DNA from: Gammaproteobacteria bacterium
GTDB lineage: Bacteria; Pseudomonadota; Gammaproteobacteria; Chromatiales; Chromatiaceae
Length of the DNA: 6,284 nucleotides
Assembly: GCA_029287695.1 (NCBI GenBank)
Contig: JARFQQ010000113.1
Location: 1 to 6,284, forward strand
Direction: 5' to 3'
In this document: piece after piece, positions 1 to 5,025 of the stretch
Position numbering within the stretch: position 1 is the stretch's first letter
How the letters are laid out: every line of letters starts with the position of its first letter
The notes under the pieces: generated by a model
Database searches by the model: none
What the model was told of the DNA's origin: nothing
Seen by the model: the letters and a program-made list of their open reading frames with translations, nothing else
Program-made: the position numbers and the translations under genes

Positions 1-320
1 GCCCTGGTCCCGATGATGCAGTACTCGACACCGGCATCGAGATAGGCGCGAATGGTATCGGCATCGCGGATGCCTCCTCCGATCTGGATCGGCATACCGG
101 GAAAAGCCGCGGCGATGGCGCGCACTACGTCGCCGTTGACAGGCACGCCCTCGAAGGCGCCGTTGAGATCGACCAGGTGCAGGCGGCGCGCACCGGCGTC
201 GACCCAGCGCTTTGCCATGGCGACCGGGTCGTCGGAGAAGACCGTATCATCCTCCATACGCCCCTGGCGCAGCCGGACGCATTTGCCATCTTTCAGATCA
301 ATCGCTGGTATGAGGAGCAT
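1..320 (-). CDS. hisA: HisA, phosphoribosyl-formimino-AICAR-phosphate isomerase (partial, N-terminal 106 residues)
   Basis: HisA is the (beta/alpha)8-barrel isomerase of histidine biosynthesis that converts ProFAR to PRFAR (Amadori rearrangement) in the cytoplasm. Translating the minus strand from the ATG at 320-318 gives [20 protein letters not shown], the typical HisA start. Asp8 matches the family's first catalytic acid. LVDLNGA lies at about 49-55 and the phosphate-binding loop GGGIRD at 81-86. The frame is open to the window edge, so about 140 C-terminal residues, including the second catalytic Asp, are missing. The start is supported by a GGAG ribosome-binding site (plus 327-330) six bases upstream. 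The start overlaps the hisH stop as TGATG, which implies translational coupling. In this gene order hisF would be expected next, outside the window. Identification is very secure. Confidence 0.96.
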   Translation of the reverse strand, partial: MLLIPAIDLKDGKCVRLRQGRMEDDTVFSDDPVAMAKRWVDAGARRLHLVDLNGAFEGVPVNGDVVRAIAAAFPGMPIQIGGGIRDADTIRAYLDAGVEYCIIGTR

Positions 321-958
321 CAGGGTCTCCAGTTGATGAAATTCTTGATCAGTTGCAGGCCGGCATCTGCGCTCTTCTCGGGGTGGAACTGCACAGCGAA
401 GAGATTCTCGTGTTCGATGGCACAGGCAAACGTTTCGCCATAGTCTGTTGTTGCCGCGACCAGCGACTGCTCCTCGGGCACCACGAAATAGCTGTGCACA
501 AAATAGAAACGTGTGCCGTCCTCGATGCCGTGCCAGAGCGGGTGCTCCCGGACCCGGTTGACGCAACTCCATCCCATGTGCGGAATCTTCAGCGGCAGGC
601 CGTTATCCCCGATGGCGTTTCCGGAGAAGCGCCGAACCTCACCGGCGTACAGCCCGAGCAGGTCCGTGCCATCATTCTCCTCACTCCGCTGCATGAGCAC
701 CTGCAGTCCCATGCAGATCCCGAGAAACGGCCTGGTCGCTGCGGCATTGCGCACGGCTTTTTCGACATGGTGATCGCTGATTGCCTTCATGCAGTCTCGC
801 GCAGCACCCTGCCCCGGAAAAACGACCCGGTCGGCCTCGTCGATCAGTGCCGGATCGTCGGTGACGAGAACGCGCGCATCGGGGGCAACATGCTCCACGG
901 CCTTGGAAACAGAGCGCAGGTTACCCAGGCTGTAATCAACAACGGCAATGGTTTCCAT
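320..958 (-). CDS. hisH: HisH, glutamine amidotransferase subunit of imidazole-glycerol-phosphate synthase
   Basis: HisH hydrolyses glutamine and channels ammonia to HisF, which cyclises PRFAR to imidazole glycerol phosphate and AICAR. The 212-residue protein has the normal length of a class I amidotransferase subunit. It starts [17 protein letters not shown]. The oxyanion-strand motif is [10 protein letters not shown] at 48-57, where many homologues have PGVG. The nucleophile Cys82 sits in GICMGLQ. The remaining triad members are His192 and Glu194 in FHPEKS near the C terminus. It starts 3 bases after the hisB stop and its TGA shares one base with the hisA ATG, so it is the middle gene of a tight operon. 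No strong Shine-Dalgarno sequence precedes it, so coupling to hisB translation is likely. All catalytic residues are present. Confidence 0.97.
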   Translation of the reverse strand: METIAVVDYSLGNLRSVSKAVEHVAPDARVLVTDDPALIDEADRVVFPGQGAARDCMKAISDHHVEKAVRNAAATRPFLGICMGLQVLMQRSEENDGTDLLGLYAGEVRRFSGNAIGDNGLPLKIPHMGWSCVNRVREHPLWHGIEDGTRFYFVHSYFVVPEEQSLVAATTDYGETFACAIEHENLFAVQFHPEKSADAGLQLIKNFINWRP

Positions 959-961
959 GTC

Positions 962-1552
962 TCAGAGCGAGCCTTTCGTGGATGGCGTAACACCCGCCAT
1001 GCGCGGATCGGCCTCGAGGGCCATGCGCAGCGCGCGCCCGAATGCCTTGAAAATGGTCTCGGCAATGTGGTGGGCGTTGTGGCCGCGCAGGTTATCGATG
1101 TGCAGGGTGACCCCGGCGTGATTCACGAAACCCTGGAAGAACTCGATGAAGAGATCCACATCGAATGCACCAATGCGGGCGCGCGGAAAATCGACATGAA
1201 ACACCAGGCCCGGACGGCCCGAGAAGTCAACCACGACGCGTGACAGGGCCTCGTCCAGTGGCACATAGGCATGGCCGTAGCGGTAGATGCCTTTCTTGTC
1301 GCCCAGGGCTTTCGCGAACGCCTGGCCCAGCGTTATACCGATATCCTCGACCGTGTGGTGATCGTCGATATGCGTGTCTCCGCTGGCCTTGATGTCAATA
1401 TCAATGAGGCCATGACGTGCCACCTGGTCGAGCATGTGCTCGAGGAAAGGCACGCCTGTATTGAAGGCAGACTTGCCGCTGCCGTCGAGATCGACCGAGA
1501 CGCTGATTTGCGTCTCCAGGGTATTGCGTTCTACCTGGGCTGTACGGGACAT
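962..1552 (-). CDS. hisB: HisB, imidazoleglycerol-phosphate dehydratase (monofunctional)
   Basis: This enzyme dehydrates imidazole glycerol phosphate to imidazole acetol phosphate, a manganese-dependent step of histidine biosynthesis. At 196 residues it is the stand-alone dehydratase, not the enteric fusion with histidinol phosphatase. The family metal-binding motifs are visible: LEHMLDQ at 37-43, DDHHTVED at 63-70 and [10 protein letters not shown] at 157-166. The C terminus STKGSL is also typical. It is the first gene of the minus-strand hisB-hisH-hisA unit; a leftward terminator upstream (1647-1671) separates it from the DsrE-family gene, so it probably has its own promoter. No clear ribosome-binding site is seen before the ATG (1552-1550), but the conserved N terminus [13 protein letters not shown] fits this start. 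Confidence 0.97.
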   Translation of the reverse strand: MSRTAQVERNTLETQISVSVDLDGSGKSAFNTGVPFLEHMLDQVARHGLIDIDIKASGDTHIDDHHTVEDIGITLGQAFAKALGDKKGIYRYGHAYVPLDEALSRVVVDFSGRPGLVFHVDFPRARIGAFDVDLFIEFFQGFVNHAGVTLHIDNLRGHNAHHIAETIFKAFGRALRMALEADPRMAGVTPSTKGSL

Positions 1553-1582
1553 GAGAGACAGTTACTAATGATCAAGTCGTCT

Positions 1583-1616
1583 ATTCTAGCCCAGAAAGAA
1601 GAACCTGGGCATGCCC
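1583..1616 (-). promoter_or_regulatory. Weak candidate hisB promoter with inverted repeats
   Basis: Upstream of hisB, and after the terminator of the previous unit, the minus strand has a -10-like TAGAAT (plus 1583-1588). The -35 position is poor (TGCCCA at 1606-1611, 3 of 6 matches). The spacer is framed by an inverted repeat (plus GCCCAG 1589-1594 and CTGGGC 1605-1610), and a 10-base palindrome GGGCATGCCC sits at 1607-1616. A dyad inside a promoter could be an operator, but this is a guess from position. The hisB leader would be only about 25 bases, with no room for a classical histidine attenuator. Confidence 0.25.
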
Positions 1617-1646
1617 TTTGGTAGCAAAGCGGGTGAAAAATGGCAT

Positions 1647-1671
1647 AAAAAAGCCCCTGCATAACAGGGGC
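1647..1671 (-). terminator. Intrinsic terminator for the secreted DsrE-family gene A
   Basis: A perfect 7-bp GC-rich stem (plus GCCCCTG 1653-1659 and CAGGGGC 1665-1671) has a 5-base loop. In the minus-strand direction it is followed at once by six T residues (plus A-run 1647-1652). It lies about 90 bases after the stop codon of the gene at 1761-2231 and before hisB, so it separates the two transcription units. There is no T-run on the plus side. Confidence 0.85.
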
Positions 1672-1674
1672 GAG

Positions 1675-1763
1675 CATACCGAGGGGTATGGTGCGGTTTC
1701 CGGCGAAATGTTGACGACAGCCGGGGAACCGCGCGGTAGAAATCTGTCGTCTGTGACCGGTCA
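1675..1763 (-). other. Structured 3' untranslated region of the DsrE-family gene A
   Basis: This is the non-coding stretch between the stop codon of the 1761-2231 gene and its terminator. It carries an unusual number of inverted repeats: TGACCGGTCA (1754-1763, covering the stop codon); GACGACAG (1713-1720) pairing with CTGTCGTC (1744-1751) around an inner palindrome ACCGCGCGGT (1728-1737); and CATACC (1675-1680) pairing with GGTATG (1685-1690). With the terminator it could fold as a multi-hairpin RNA, either a stabilising 3' end or the source of a small RNA. No ORF here looks real. Confidence 0.4.
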
Positions 1764-2231
1764 GGGCTTGATATAGGTGTATCCCTGGGCTTGCAGATGC
1801 GAGAGTTCTGCCACGCCACTGGGCACGATGTCACTCTCTGCAACGTCGAAAAGATCGTTTTCACGGTTGATCTGCTTCCCCTTGAGCGTGTTGGCGCAAG
1901 CGTTGAATGCGACACCCTGGTTCTTCAGACCGAGAATCCTGGTCTGCATGTCATCATTGGCATTGGCATGCTTGAGCTTGGTGCGCTCCAGTGCATCAGG
2001 CGTGGTCACAAGGGAAAGACCGTTGCCGTGCATGACGACCTTGATCTCCATGTTTTCCGCGCCAACGGCATTGATGTGGTTCTGGATGTTGCGCAGGGCC
2101 CCTGCCTGCTTCTTGGGGTTGTCGTAGTTGATGTGGTAGACGACTTTCTGCTTGCCGTATTCCGCAACAGCTGCGGTGGTAAACAGCAGTGACAGGGCGG
2201 CTACAAGGCTCATCAAAAGTTTCATTTTCAC
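1761..2231 (-). CDS. Secreted DsrE-family protein A (single conserved Cys)
   Basis: This 156-residue protein is of the DsrE/DsrF-like (COG1416-type) class, with predicted periplasmic location and unknown function. Residues 1-23 form a signal peptide: basic MKMK, a hydrophobic LLMSLVAALSLLFTTA core, and an AVA cleavage site before EYGK. The mature part shows the DsrE-like pattern: strand KVVYHIN, a helix, strand IKVVMHGNGLSLV (63-75), the only cysteine Cys112 in AFNACANTLKG, and the C-terminal signature GVAELSHLQAQGYTYIKP. The start is GTG at 2231, chosen because AGGAGG (plus 2237-2242) ends five bases upstream; an ATG two codons later is 11 bases away. The next gene upstream is a paralogue, and the C-terminal domain of the anti-sigma-like protein is a third copy. 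The sulfur-relay link is by family only. Persulfide binding at Cys112 is inference. Confidence 0.85.
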   Translation of the reverse strand: MKMKLLMSLVAALSLLFTTAAVAEYGKQKVVYHINYDNPKKQAGALRNIQNHINAVGAENMEIKVVMHGNGLSLVTTPDALERTKLKHANANDDMQTRILGLKNQGVAFNACANTLKGKQINRENDLFDVAESDIVPSGVAELSHLQAQGYTYIKP

Positions 2232-2244
2232 GTTTTCCTCCTAT

Positions 2245-2261
2245 ACATCTTCCGAAGATGT
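2245..2261. promoter_or_regulatory. 17-base palindrome just upstream of the gene A ribosome-binding site
   Basis: ACATCTTC (2245-2252) and GAAGATGT (2254-2261) form perfect 8-bp arms around one central base. The repeat ends two bases before the AGGAGG of the 1761-2231 gene. It also overlaps the transcription start expected from the candidate promoter at 2266-2295. The one-base centre cannot form a tight RNA loop without opening several pairs, so a DNA operator for a dimeric regulator is at least as likely as a leader hairpin. No regulator is assigned. Confidence 0.45.
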
Positions 2262-2265
2262 GTTG

Positions 2266-2295
2266 TTAAAAATTGGCGGTGATTATTGTTGTTCC
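2266..2295 (-). promoter_or_regulatory. Candidate ECF-type promoter of DsrE-family gene A
   Basis: Reading the minus strand from 2295, GGAACAA (2295-2289) is followed after 8 bases by ACCGCCA (2280-2274) and then AT-rich ATTTTTAA (2273-2266). GGAAC is the usual -35 core of ECF sigma factors. The same arrangement with identical spacing is found upstream of the paralogue (2846-2875). The overlap with a possible GGCGG/CCGCC hairpin followed by TTTTT leaves a weak intergenic terminator as an alternative reading. Confidence 0.35.
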
Positions 2296-2312
2296 GCCGT
2301 CTGGATCACCTG

Positions 2313-2326
2313 CCAGAATTCTCTGG
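2313..2326 (-). repeat. Short hairpin after the gene B stop codon
   Basis: CCAGA (2313-2317) and TCTGG (2322-2326) form a 5-bp stem with a 4-base loop, starting 2 bases beyond the stop codon of the 2329-2763 gene on the minus strand. No T-run follows directly, so it is not a convincing terminator. Readthrough from gene B into gene A across this 97-base gap is therefore possible. Confidence 0.25.
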
Positions 2327-2328
2327 TC

Positions 2329-2763
2329 TCATGGCCGGATGTAGGCGTATCCCTCACCCTGGAGTTCCATGATCCTGACGACGCCGGCATCGACCGTGCC
2401 AACGCCCTCGGCGAGTTTGGGAAGCTTGCCTTTCTTTTTCTCGACCTTTTTCATGGTGTTCTTACAGGCGCTGAACCGGATGTCCTGCATTGCGAGGCTG
2501 GAAACACGCTGCGCCTGATCGCTGCTGGCCGTAAGCATGCCAAGTCCGGGGCCATAGGCGACGATCTCGATATCGACATTTTCCGGCCCGTAATGTTTCT
2601 GCAGATTGACCGCGTTATTCATCGCGATCGTCTGGGTGCGGGCGTCATCGGTACTGACCTGGATGACAAGCTTGTGTGCCTTCCCCTCTGCCGCCCAGGC
2701 ATGAGCGCCAAAGAGCGAAAGAGCCAGAAAAAGTGATGCCAGTAAGCGGATGCTTGTTCTCAT
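2329..2763 (-). CDS. Secreted DsrE-family protein B (single conserved Cys)
   Basis: A 144-residue paralogue of the protein encoded at 1761-2231, predicted periplasmic, function unknown. Residues 1-24 are a signal peptide (MRTSIR, hydrophobic LLASLFLALSLFG, cleavage after AWA, mature start AEGK). The mature domain repeats the DsrE-like plan: strand HKLVIQVS, helix, strand IEIVAYGPGLGML (66-77), lone Cys100 in RFSACKNTMKK, and the C-terminal signature VVRIMELQGEGYAYIRP. A lysine-rich patch KKVEKKKGK (105-113) follows the Cys, unlike protein A. The ATG at 2763 has GGAG nine bases upstream (plus 2773-2776). It lies 97 bases before gene A on the same strand and diverges from the sigma factor gene across a 176-base regulatory region. 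A partner of the anti-sigma DsrE-like domain is the most attractive inferred role. Confidence 0.85.
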   Translation of the reverse strand: MRTSIRLLASLFLALSLFGAHAWAAEGKAHKLVIQVSTDDARTQTIAMNNAVNLQKHYGPENVDIEIVAYGPGLGMLTASSDQAQRVSSLAMQDIRFSACKNTMKKVEKKKGKLPKLAEGVGTVDAGVVRIMELQGEGYAYIRP

Positions 2764-2794
2764 TCAATCATTCTCCATACAACAGGATTGGTGG

Positions 2795-2815
2795 CAGGTC
2801 CTCTGCGGGACCCTG
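2795..2815. promoter_or_regulatory. Imperfect inverted repeat in the gene B leader
   Basis: CAGGTCC (2795-2801) pairs with GGACCCTG (2808-2815) with one bulged C, around a 6-base loop TCTGCG; the inner 5 bp GGTCC/GGACC are perfect. It lies about 30 bases upstream of the start codon of the 2329-2763 gene. If the candidate promoter at 2846-2875 is real, the repeat is in the transcribed leader and could be a stabilising or regulatory hairpin. Otherwise it could be an operator. Confidence 0.3.
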
Positions 2816-2845
2816 ACGCGAAACGGAAATACCGACCGGTTTGGC

Positions 2846-2875
2846 TATAGATGTGGCTGTCTGCGATTTTATTCC
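2846..2875 (-). promoter_or_regulatory. Candidate ECF-type promoter of DsrE-family gene B
   Basis: On the minus strand GGAATAA (2875-2869) is followed after 8 bases by ACAGCCA (2860-2854) and CATCTATA (2853-2846). TCTATA stands 17 bases after the -35-like element, a normal ECF spacing. The match to the gene A upstream region in sequence and spacing is the main support. On the opposite strand GGAAATA (2825-2831) precedes the same CTATAG core, but it lacks the rest of the motif, so a sigma-gene promoter here is less certain. Transcription would leave a leader of roughly 75 bases. Confidence 0.4.
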
Positions 2876-2927
2876 AGAAAAAAGTGGTTTTGATTTTCCG
2901 GTGGTGCGGTTAATCTTGCTGATGACC

Positions 2928-2933
2928 GAGGAG
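2928..2933 (+). promoter_or_regulatory. Ribosome-binding site of the ECF sigma factor gene
   Basis: GAGGAG stands six bases before the ATG at 2940. It decides the start of the sigma gene against the internal Met24 and the out-of-frame ATG at 2936. Confidence 0.7.
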
Positions 2934-2939
2934 TGATGC

Positions 2940-3494
2940 ATGAAAAAACTACTAATTTCCAGCAAACACAGGCAGTTGCGCAAGCGCATCTGTGAACAGC
3001 GCACAGCCATGTACCGCGTCGCGCTCTCCTGGTGCAATGAACCGGCCCTTGCCGACGACCTTGTGCAGGAAACAACATTGACCGCCCTCAACAAGCTCGA
3101 CCAGCTCAGGGATGACGCCCGGCTGGAAGCCTGGCTCTACCGGATACTCAACAACTGCTGGCTGGGCTATCTCAGGAAAAACAGGCCAACCGTAGACATC
3201 GACAACATGATCCTCGACAACGGGGAACAGCCGCTCGAGCAGAGCCTGCAACAGCAGCAGGTCAGGACACGTGTCAGGAACGCGATCTCGCAACTGCCCA
3301 TGGGTCAGCGCCAGGTTCTGACGCTTGTCGACCTCCAGGAACTCTCATACAGAGAGGTTTCGGAAGCCCTCGATATCCCTATCGGAACTGTCATGAGCCG
3401 CATTAGCCGCGCGCGCCAGGGATTAAAAGAGATACTTCTTTCATCTAAAGAAGAACTGCGCATGCAAAAACAGCACCTCAGGCGAGTGAAATGA
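2940..3494 (+). CDS. ECF-type RNA polymerase sigma-70 factor
   Basis: This cytoplasmic protein would direct RNA polymerase to a small set of envelope-stress or signal-specific promoters. At 184 residues it has the two-domain ECF layout. Region 2 spans about 15-82, with the core-binding helix ADDLVQETTLTALNKLDQL and the -10 recognition segment LEAWLYRILNNCWLGYLRK. A short linker rich in Q and E (about 83-108) follows. Region 4 spans about 110-168, with SQLPMGQRQVLTL and the helix-turn-helix SYREVSEALDIPIGTVMSRI recognising the -35. The basic tail HLRRVK ends at TGA overlapping the next ATG (ATGA, 3491-3494), the classic arrangement of sigma and anti-sigma genes. Likely targets are the neighbouring DsrE-family genes, whose upstream regions share a GGAA-type motif. 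Autoregulation is possible but not clear from the sequence. The ECF subgroup cannot be assigned from sequence alone. Confidence 0.93.
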   Translation: MKKLLISSKHRQLRKRICEQRTAMYRVALSWCNEPALADDLVQETTLTALNKLDQLRDDARLEAWLYRILNNCWLGYLRKNRPTVDIDNMILDNGEQPLEQSLQQQQVRTRVRNAISQLPMGQRQVLTLVDLQELSYREVSEALDIPIGTVMSRISRARQGLKEILLSSKEELRMQKQHLRRVK

Positions 3495-4195
3495 TGAACG
3501 ATCAGATCAACAGGGAAACCCTGAACCTCAACGCCCTTCTCGACAGGGAACTGGGTACAGAAGAGCGGGAAGAGGTCCTCTCAAGGGTCGAACAGGACGC
3601 CATGTTGCGCCAGGAACTCTCCGATCTCTATCACCTGAAAGAGATGGTGAACAGCGCCTATTCCGACGAAAAAGGCTACATCACTGGCAACTCACGAGAC
3701 TGGTTGGCCCGCGGCGGGGCCATCGCCGCAAGCATCCTGCTGCTGGCCGTCGTCTTCACCGTCGGTTACCAGGCCGGCACAGGTATGACTGAACCTTCTG
3801 GAGACGCCTTTCATCTGACCCAGGCGAATGCCGACCCCGGGCGCGTGATGCTCTATGTCTCCAGCGACGAGGGCGGAAAATTCAAGCAGACGCTTGATCA
3901 GGCGCAAGCCTATCTCGACAGTTATGGTAACAGTGGCATCAACGTCATCGTGGTCGCCAGCGCGGACGGCACCGACCTCTTCAGAAGAAGCATCACGCCT
4001 TACGAGGACCGTATCAACAACCTCAAGGTCCGCTTTGGCGAATCGCTCGACTTCATTGCGTGCAACAACGCCATCACCCGGCTGAGGAATGAGGGCTCCG
4101 ATGCCGATCTCGTCAACGCCGTGGAAGTCGCGCCATCCGCGGTCCAGTATGTCGTGGACCGTCTCCGGGAAGGCTGGACCTACGTCGCGATCTGA
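3491..4195 (+). CDS. Membrane anti-sigma-like protein fused to a periplasmic DsrE-like domain
   Basis: Predicted partner and inhibitor of the sigma factor encoded just upstream. The 234 residues fall into three parts. The cytoplasmic segment 1-72 is charged and helical, with LNALLDRELGTEEREEVLSRVEQDAMLRQEL, the pattern of anti-sigma N-terminal domains. It has no cysteine, so the zinc-binding HxxxCxxC motif of ZAS-type factors is absent. A single transmembrane helix spans about 75-95 (IAASILLLAVVFTVGYQ). The outer domain, about 115-234, resembles the two secreted DsrE-family proteins nearby: strand RVMLYVSSD, strand INVIVVASADG, the only Cys (Cys191) in DFIACNNAITR, and the tail AVQYVVDRLREGWTYVAI. 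The arrangement suggests inside sigma binding and outside sensing. The start overlaps the sigma stop; a second ATG follows immediately. The last 16 bases overlap the convergent PqiA-like gene. Anti-sigma function is inferred from gene position and topology; the DsrE-like assignment rests on shared motifs. Confidence 0.82.
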   Translation: MMNDQINRETLNLNALLDRELGTEEREEVLSRVEQDAMLRQELSDLYHLKEMVNSAYSDEKGYITGNSRDWLARGGAIAASILLLAVVFTVGYQAGTGMTEPSGDAFHLTQANADPGRVMLYVSSDEGGKFKQTLDQAQAYLDSYGNSGINVIVVASADGTDLFRRSITPYEDRINNLKVRFGESLDFIACNNAITRLRNEGSDADLVNAVEVAPSAVQYVVDRLREGWTYVAI

Positions 4196-5025
4196 CCCCG
4201 GCTCCTCACGAGCAACCGCGAAAGCATCTGCGTGGCAAACAGCGACAGGATCACGTAAACCGAAAAAAACCACAGGCCGGCCTGCACCTCCGCGTGCGTC
4301 AGGCTGGTCTCGCCACTGTTGGCAAAGAACGCCACCAGGATCGCCACCACGAACACATCGGCCATCGACCACTTCCCGAGATGGTGGCTGATATGGAAAG
4401 CGCGCTCGACCGAGGGCCTTGTGGATGCGAAGAAAGTCAGCGCGGCGACAAGGGTCTTGAGCACCGGAATCAGCACACTGAAAAGAAAGAGGATCACGGC
4501 CAGCCAGAGGTTGCCTTGCTCCCTGAGGGCGCCGATGGTCGTCAGGATGCCCTTGGACTGGAACTGGAAGACGGTCTCGCCGAGCACGGGCAAGTCGCGA
4601 CTTGCCTGGAGTGACAGGATCGGCGTCGAGAGCCCGACAATCAGCGCGACAAGCGCGATTGCCAGCATCATGTATGCCACGTCGAGCCAGTGCTGCCGTG
4701 CTGTCCATGCGAGCAAGAGCAGCAGCAGCGCAACCGAGAGAAACACCCCGGTCATGATGTTCACGGAATCACGGTATGCCCTCTGCAGCTCCTTGTGTCG
4801 CGTCAGCTCGGCGACCTGGCGTGAGTAGTCGTCGTAGAAGCCGAGGCTGATGATCTCCAGCAACTGCTTGCCGGCATTCTCAATCCGGGTTTCGGCCTCG
4901 AGCTGCTGGATGATCGCGAGGGTTTCACGCTCGTAGGCCGCTGCCTGCTGCCAGGTTTTCCATCCGCTGAAGAGCAGTGCCGCAAAGAGCAGCGGCAGCA
5001 GCAACCAGGCATGGAGACGCGTCAT
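4180..5025 (-). CDS. PqiA-like inner-membrane protein
   Basis: A 281-residue integral membrane protein of the paraquat-inducible protein A type, a family tied to envelope and lipid-transport systems (PqiABC, YebST). About six hydrophobic segments are seen: near 7-23, 91-108, 113-139, 173-200, 221-236 and 248-266. The soluble stretch 25-88 between the first two is charged and helical. The PqiA-like core is GILTTIGALREQGNLWLAVI followed by LFSVLIPVLKTL and LGKWSMADVFVVAILVAFFA. The protein has no cysteine, so the zinc-ribbon motifs of classical PqiA are missing, and it carries only one PqiA unit. The start MTRLHAWLLL is chosen because its ATG overlaps the desaturase stop by 4 bases (ATGA, 5025-5022); an upstream in-frame extension would lie wholly within the desaturase gene. 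No PqiB or PqiC partner is in view. The exact role is unknown. Confidence 0.78.
   Translation of the reverse strand: MTRLHAWLLLPLLFAALLFSGWKTWQQAAAYERETLAIIQQLEAETRIENAGKQLLEIISLGFYDDYSRQVAELTRHKELQRAYRDSVNIMTGVFLSVALLLLLLAWTARQHWLDVAYMMLAIALVALIVGLSTPILSLQASRDLPVLGETVFQFQSKGILTTIGALREQGNLWLAVILFLFSVLIPVLKTLVAALTFFASTRPSVERAFHISHHLGKWSMADVFVVAILVAFFANSGETSLTHAEVQAGLWFFSVYVILSLFATQMLSRLLVRSRGQIAT

Noticed and set aside
353..1243. Plus-strand open frame of 296 residues opposite hisH and hisB
   Set aside because: It is antisense to two clearly functional his genes with intact catalytic motifs, and the product shows no recognisable family.
2270..2299. Possible terminator (GGCGG/CCGCC followed by T5) between genes B and A
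   Set aside because: The stem is only 5 bp with a 14-base loop and two bases before the T-run. The same bases fit better with the motif shared with the gene B upstream region. Kept only as an alternative.
2152..2736. Plus-strand open frame of 194 residues opposite the secreted DsrE genes
   Set aside because: It is antisense to gene B, the intergenic gap and the start of gene A. It has no ribosome-binding site, and the minus-strand products have signal peptides and family motifs.
2885..2916. Sigma-70 promoter for the ECF gene (TGGTTT or TTGATT with TTAATC)
   Set aside because: Spacings are 14 or 19 bases and the matches are poor, so I do not call it.
3692..4708. Long minus-strand open frame of 338 residues
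   Set aside because: It runs antisense through the anti-sigma gene and out of frame through the PqiA-like gene; its Arg/Asp-rich composition has no domain character. It is a shadow of high-GC coding DNA.
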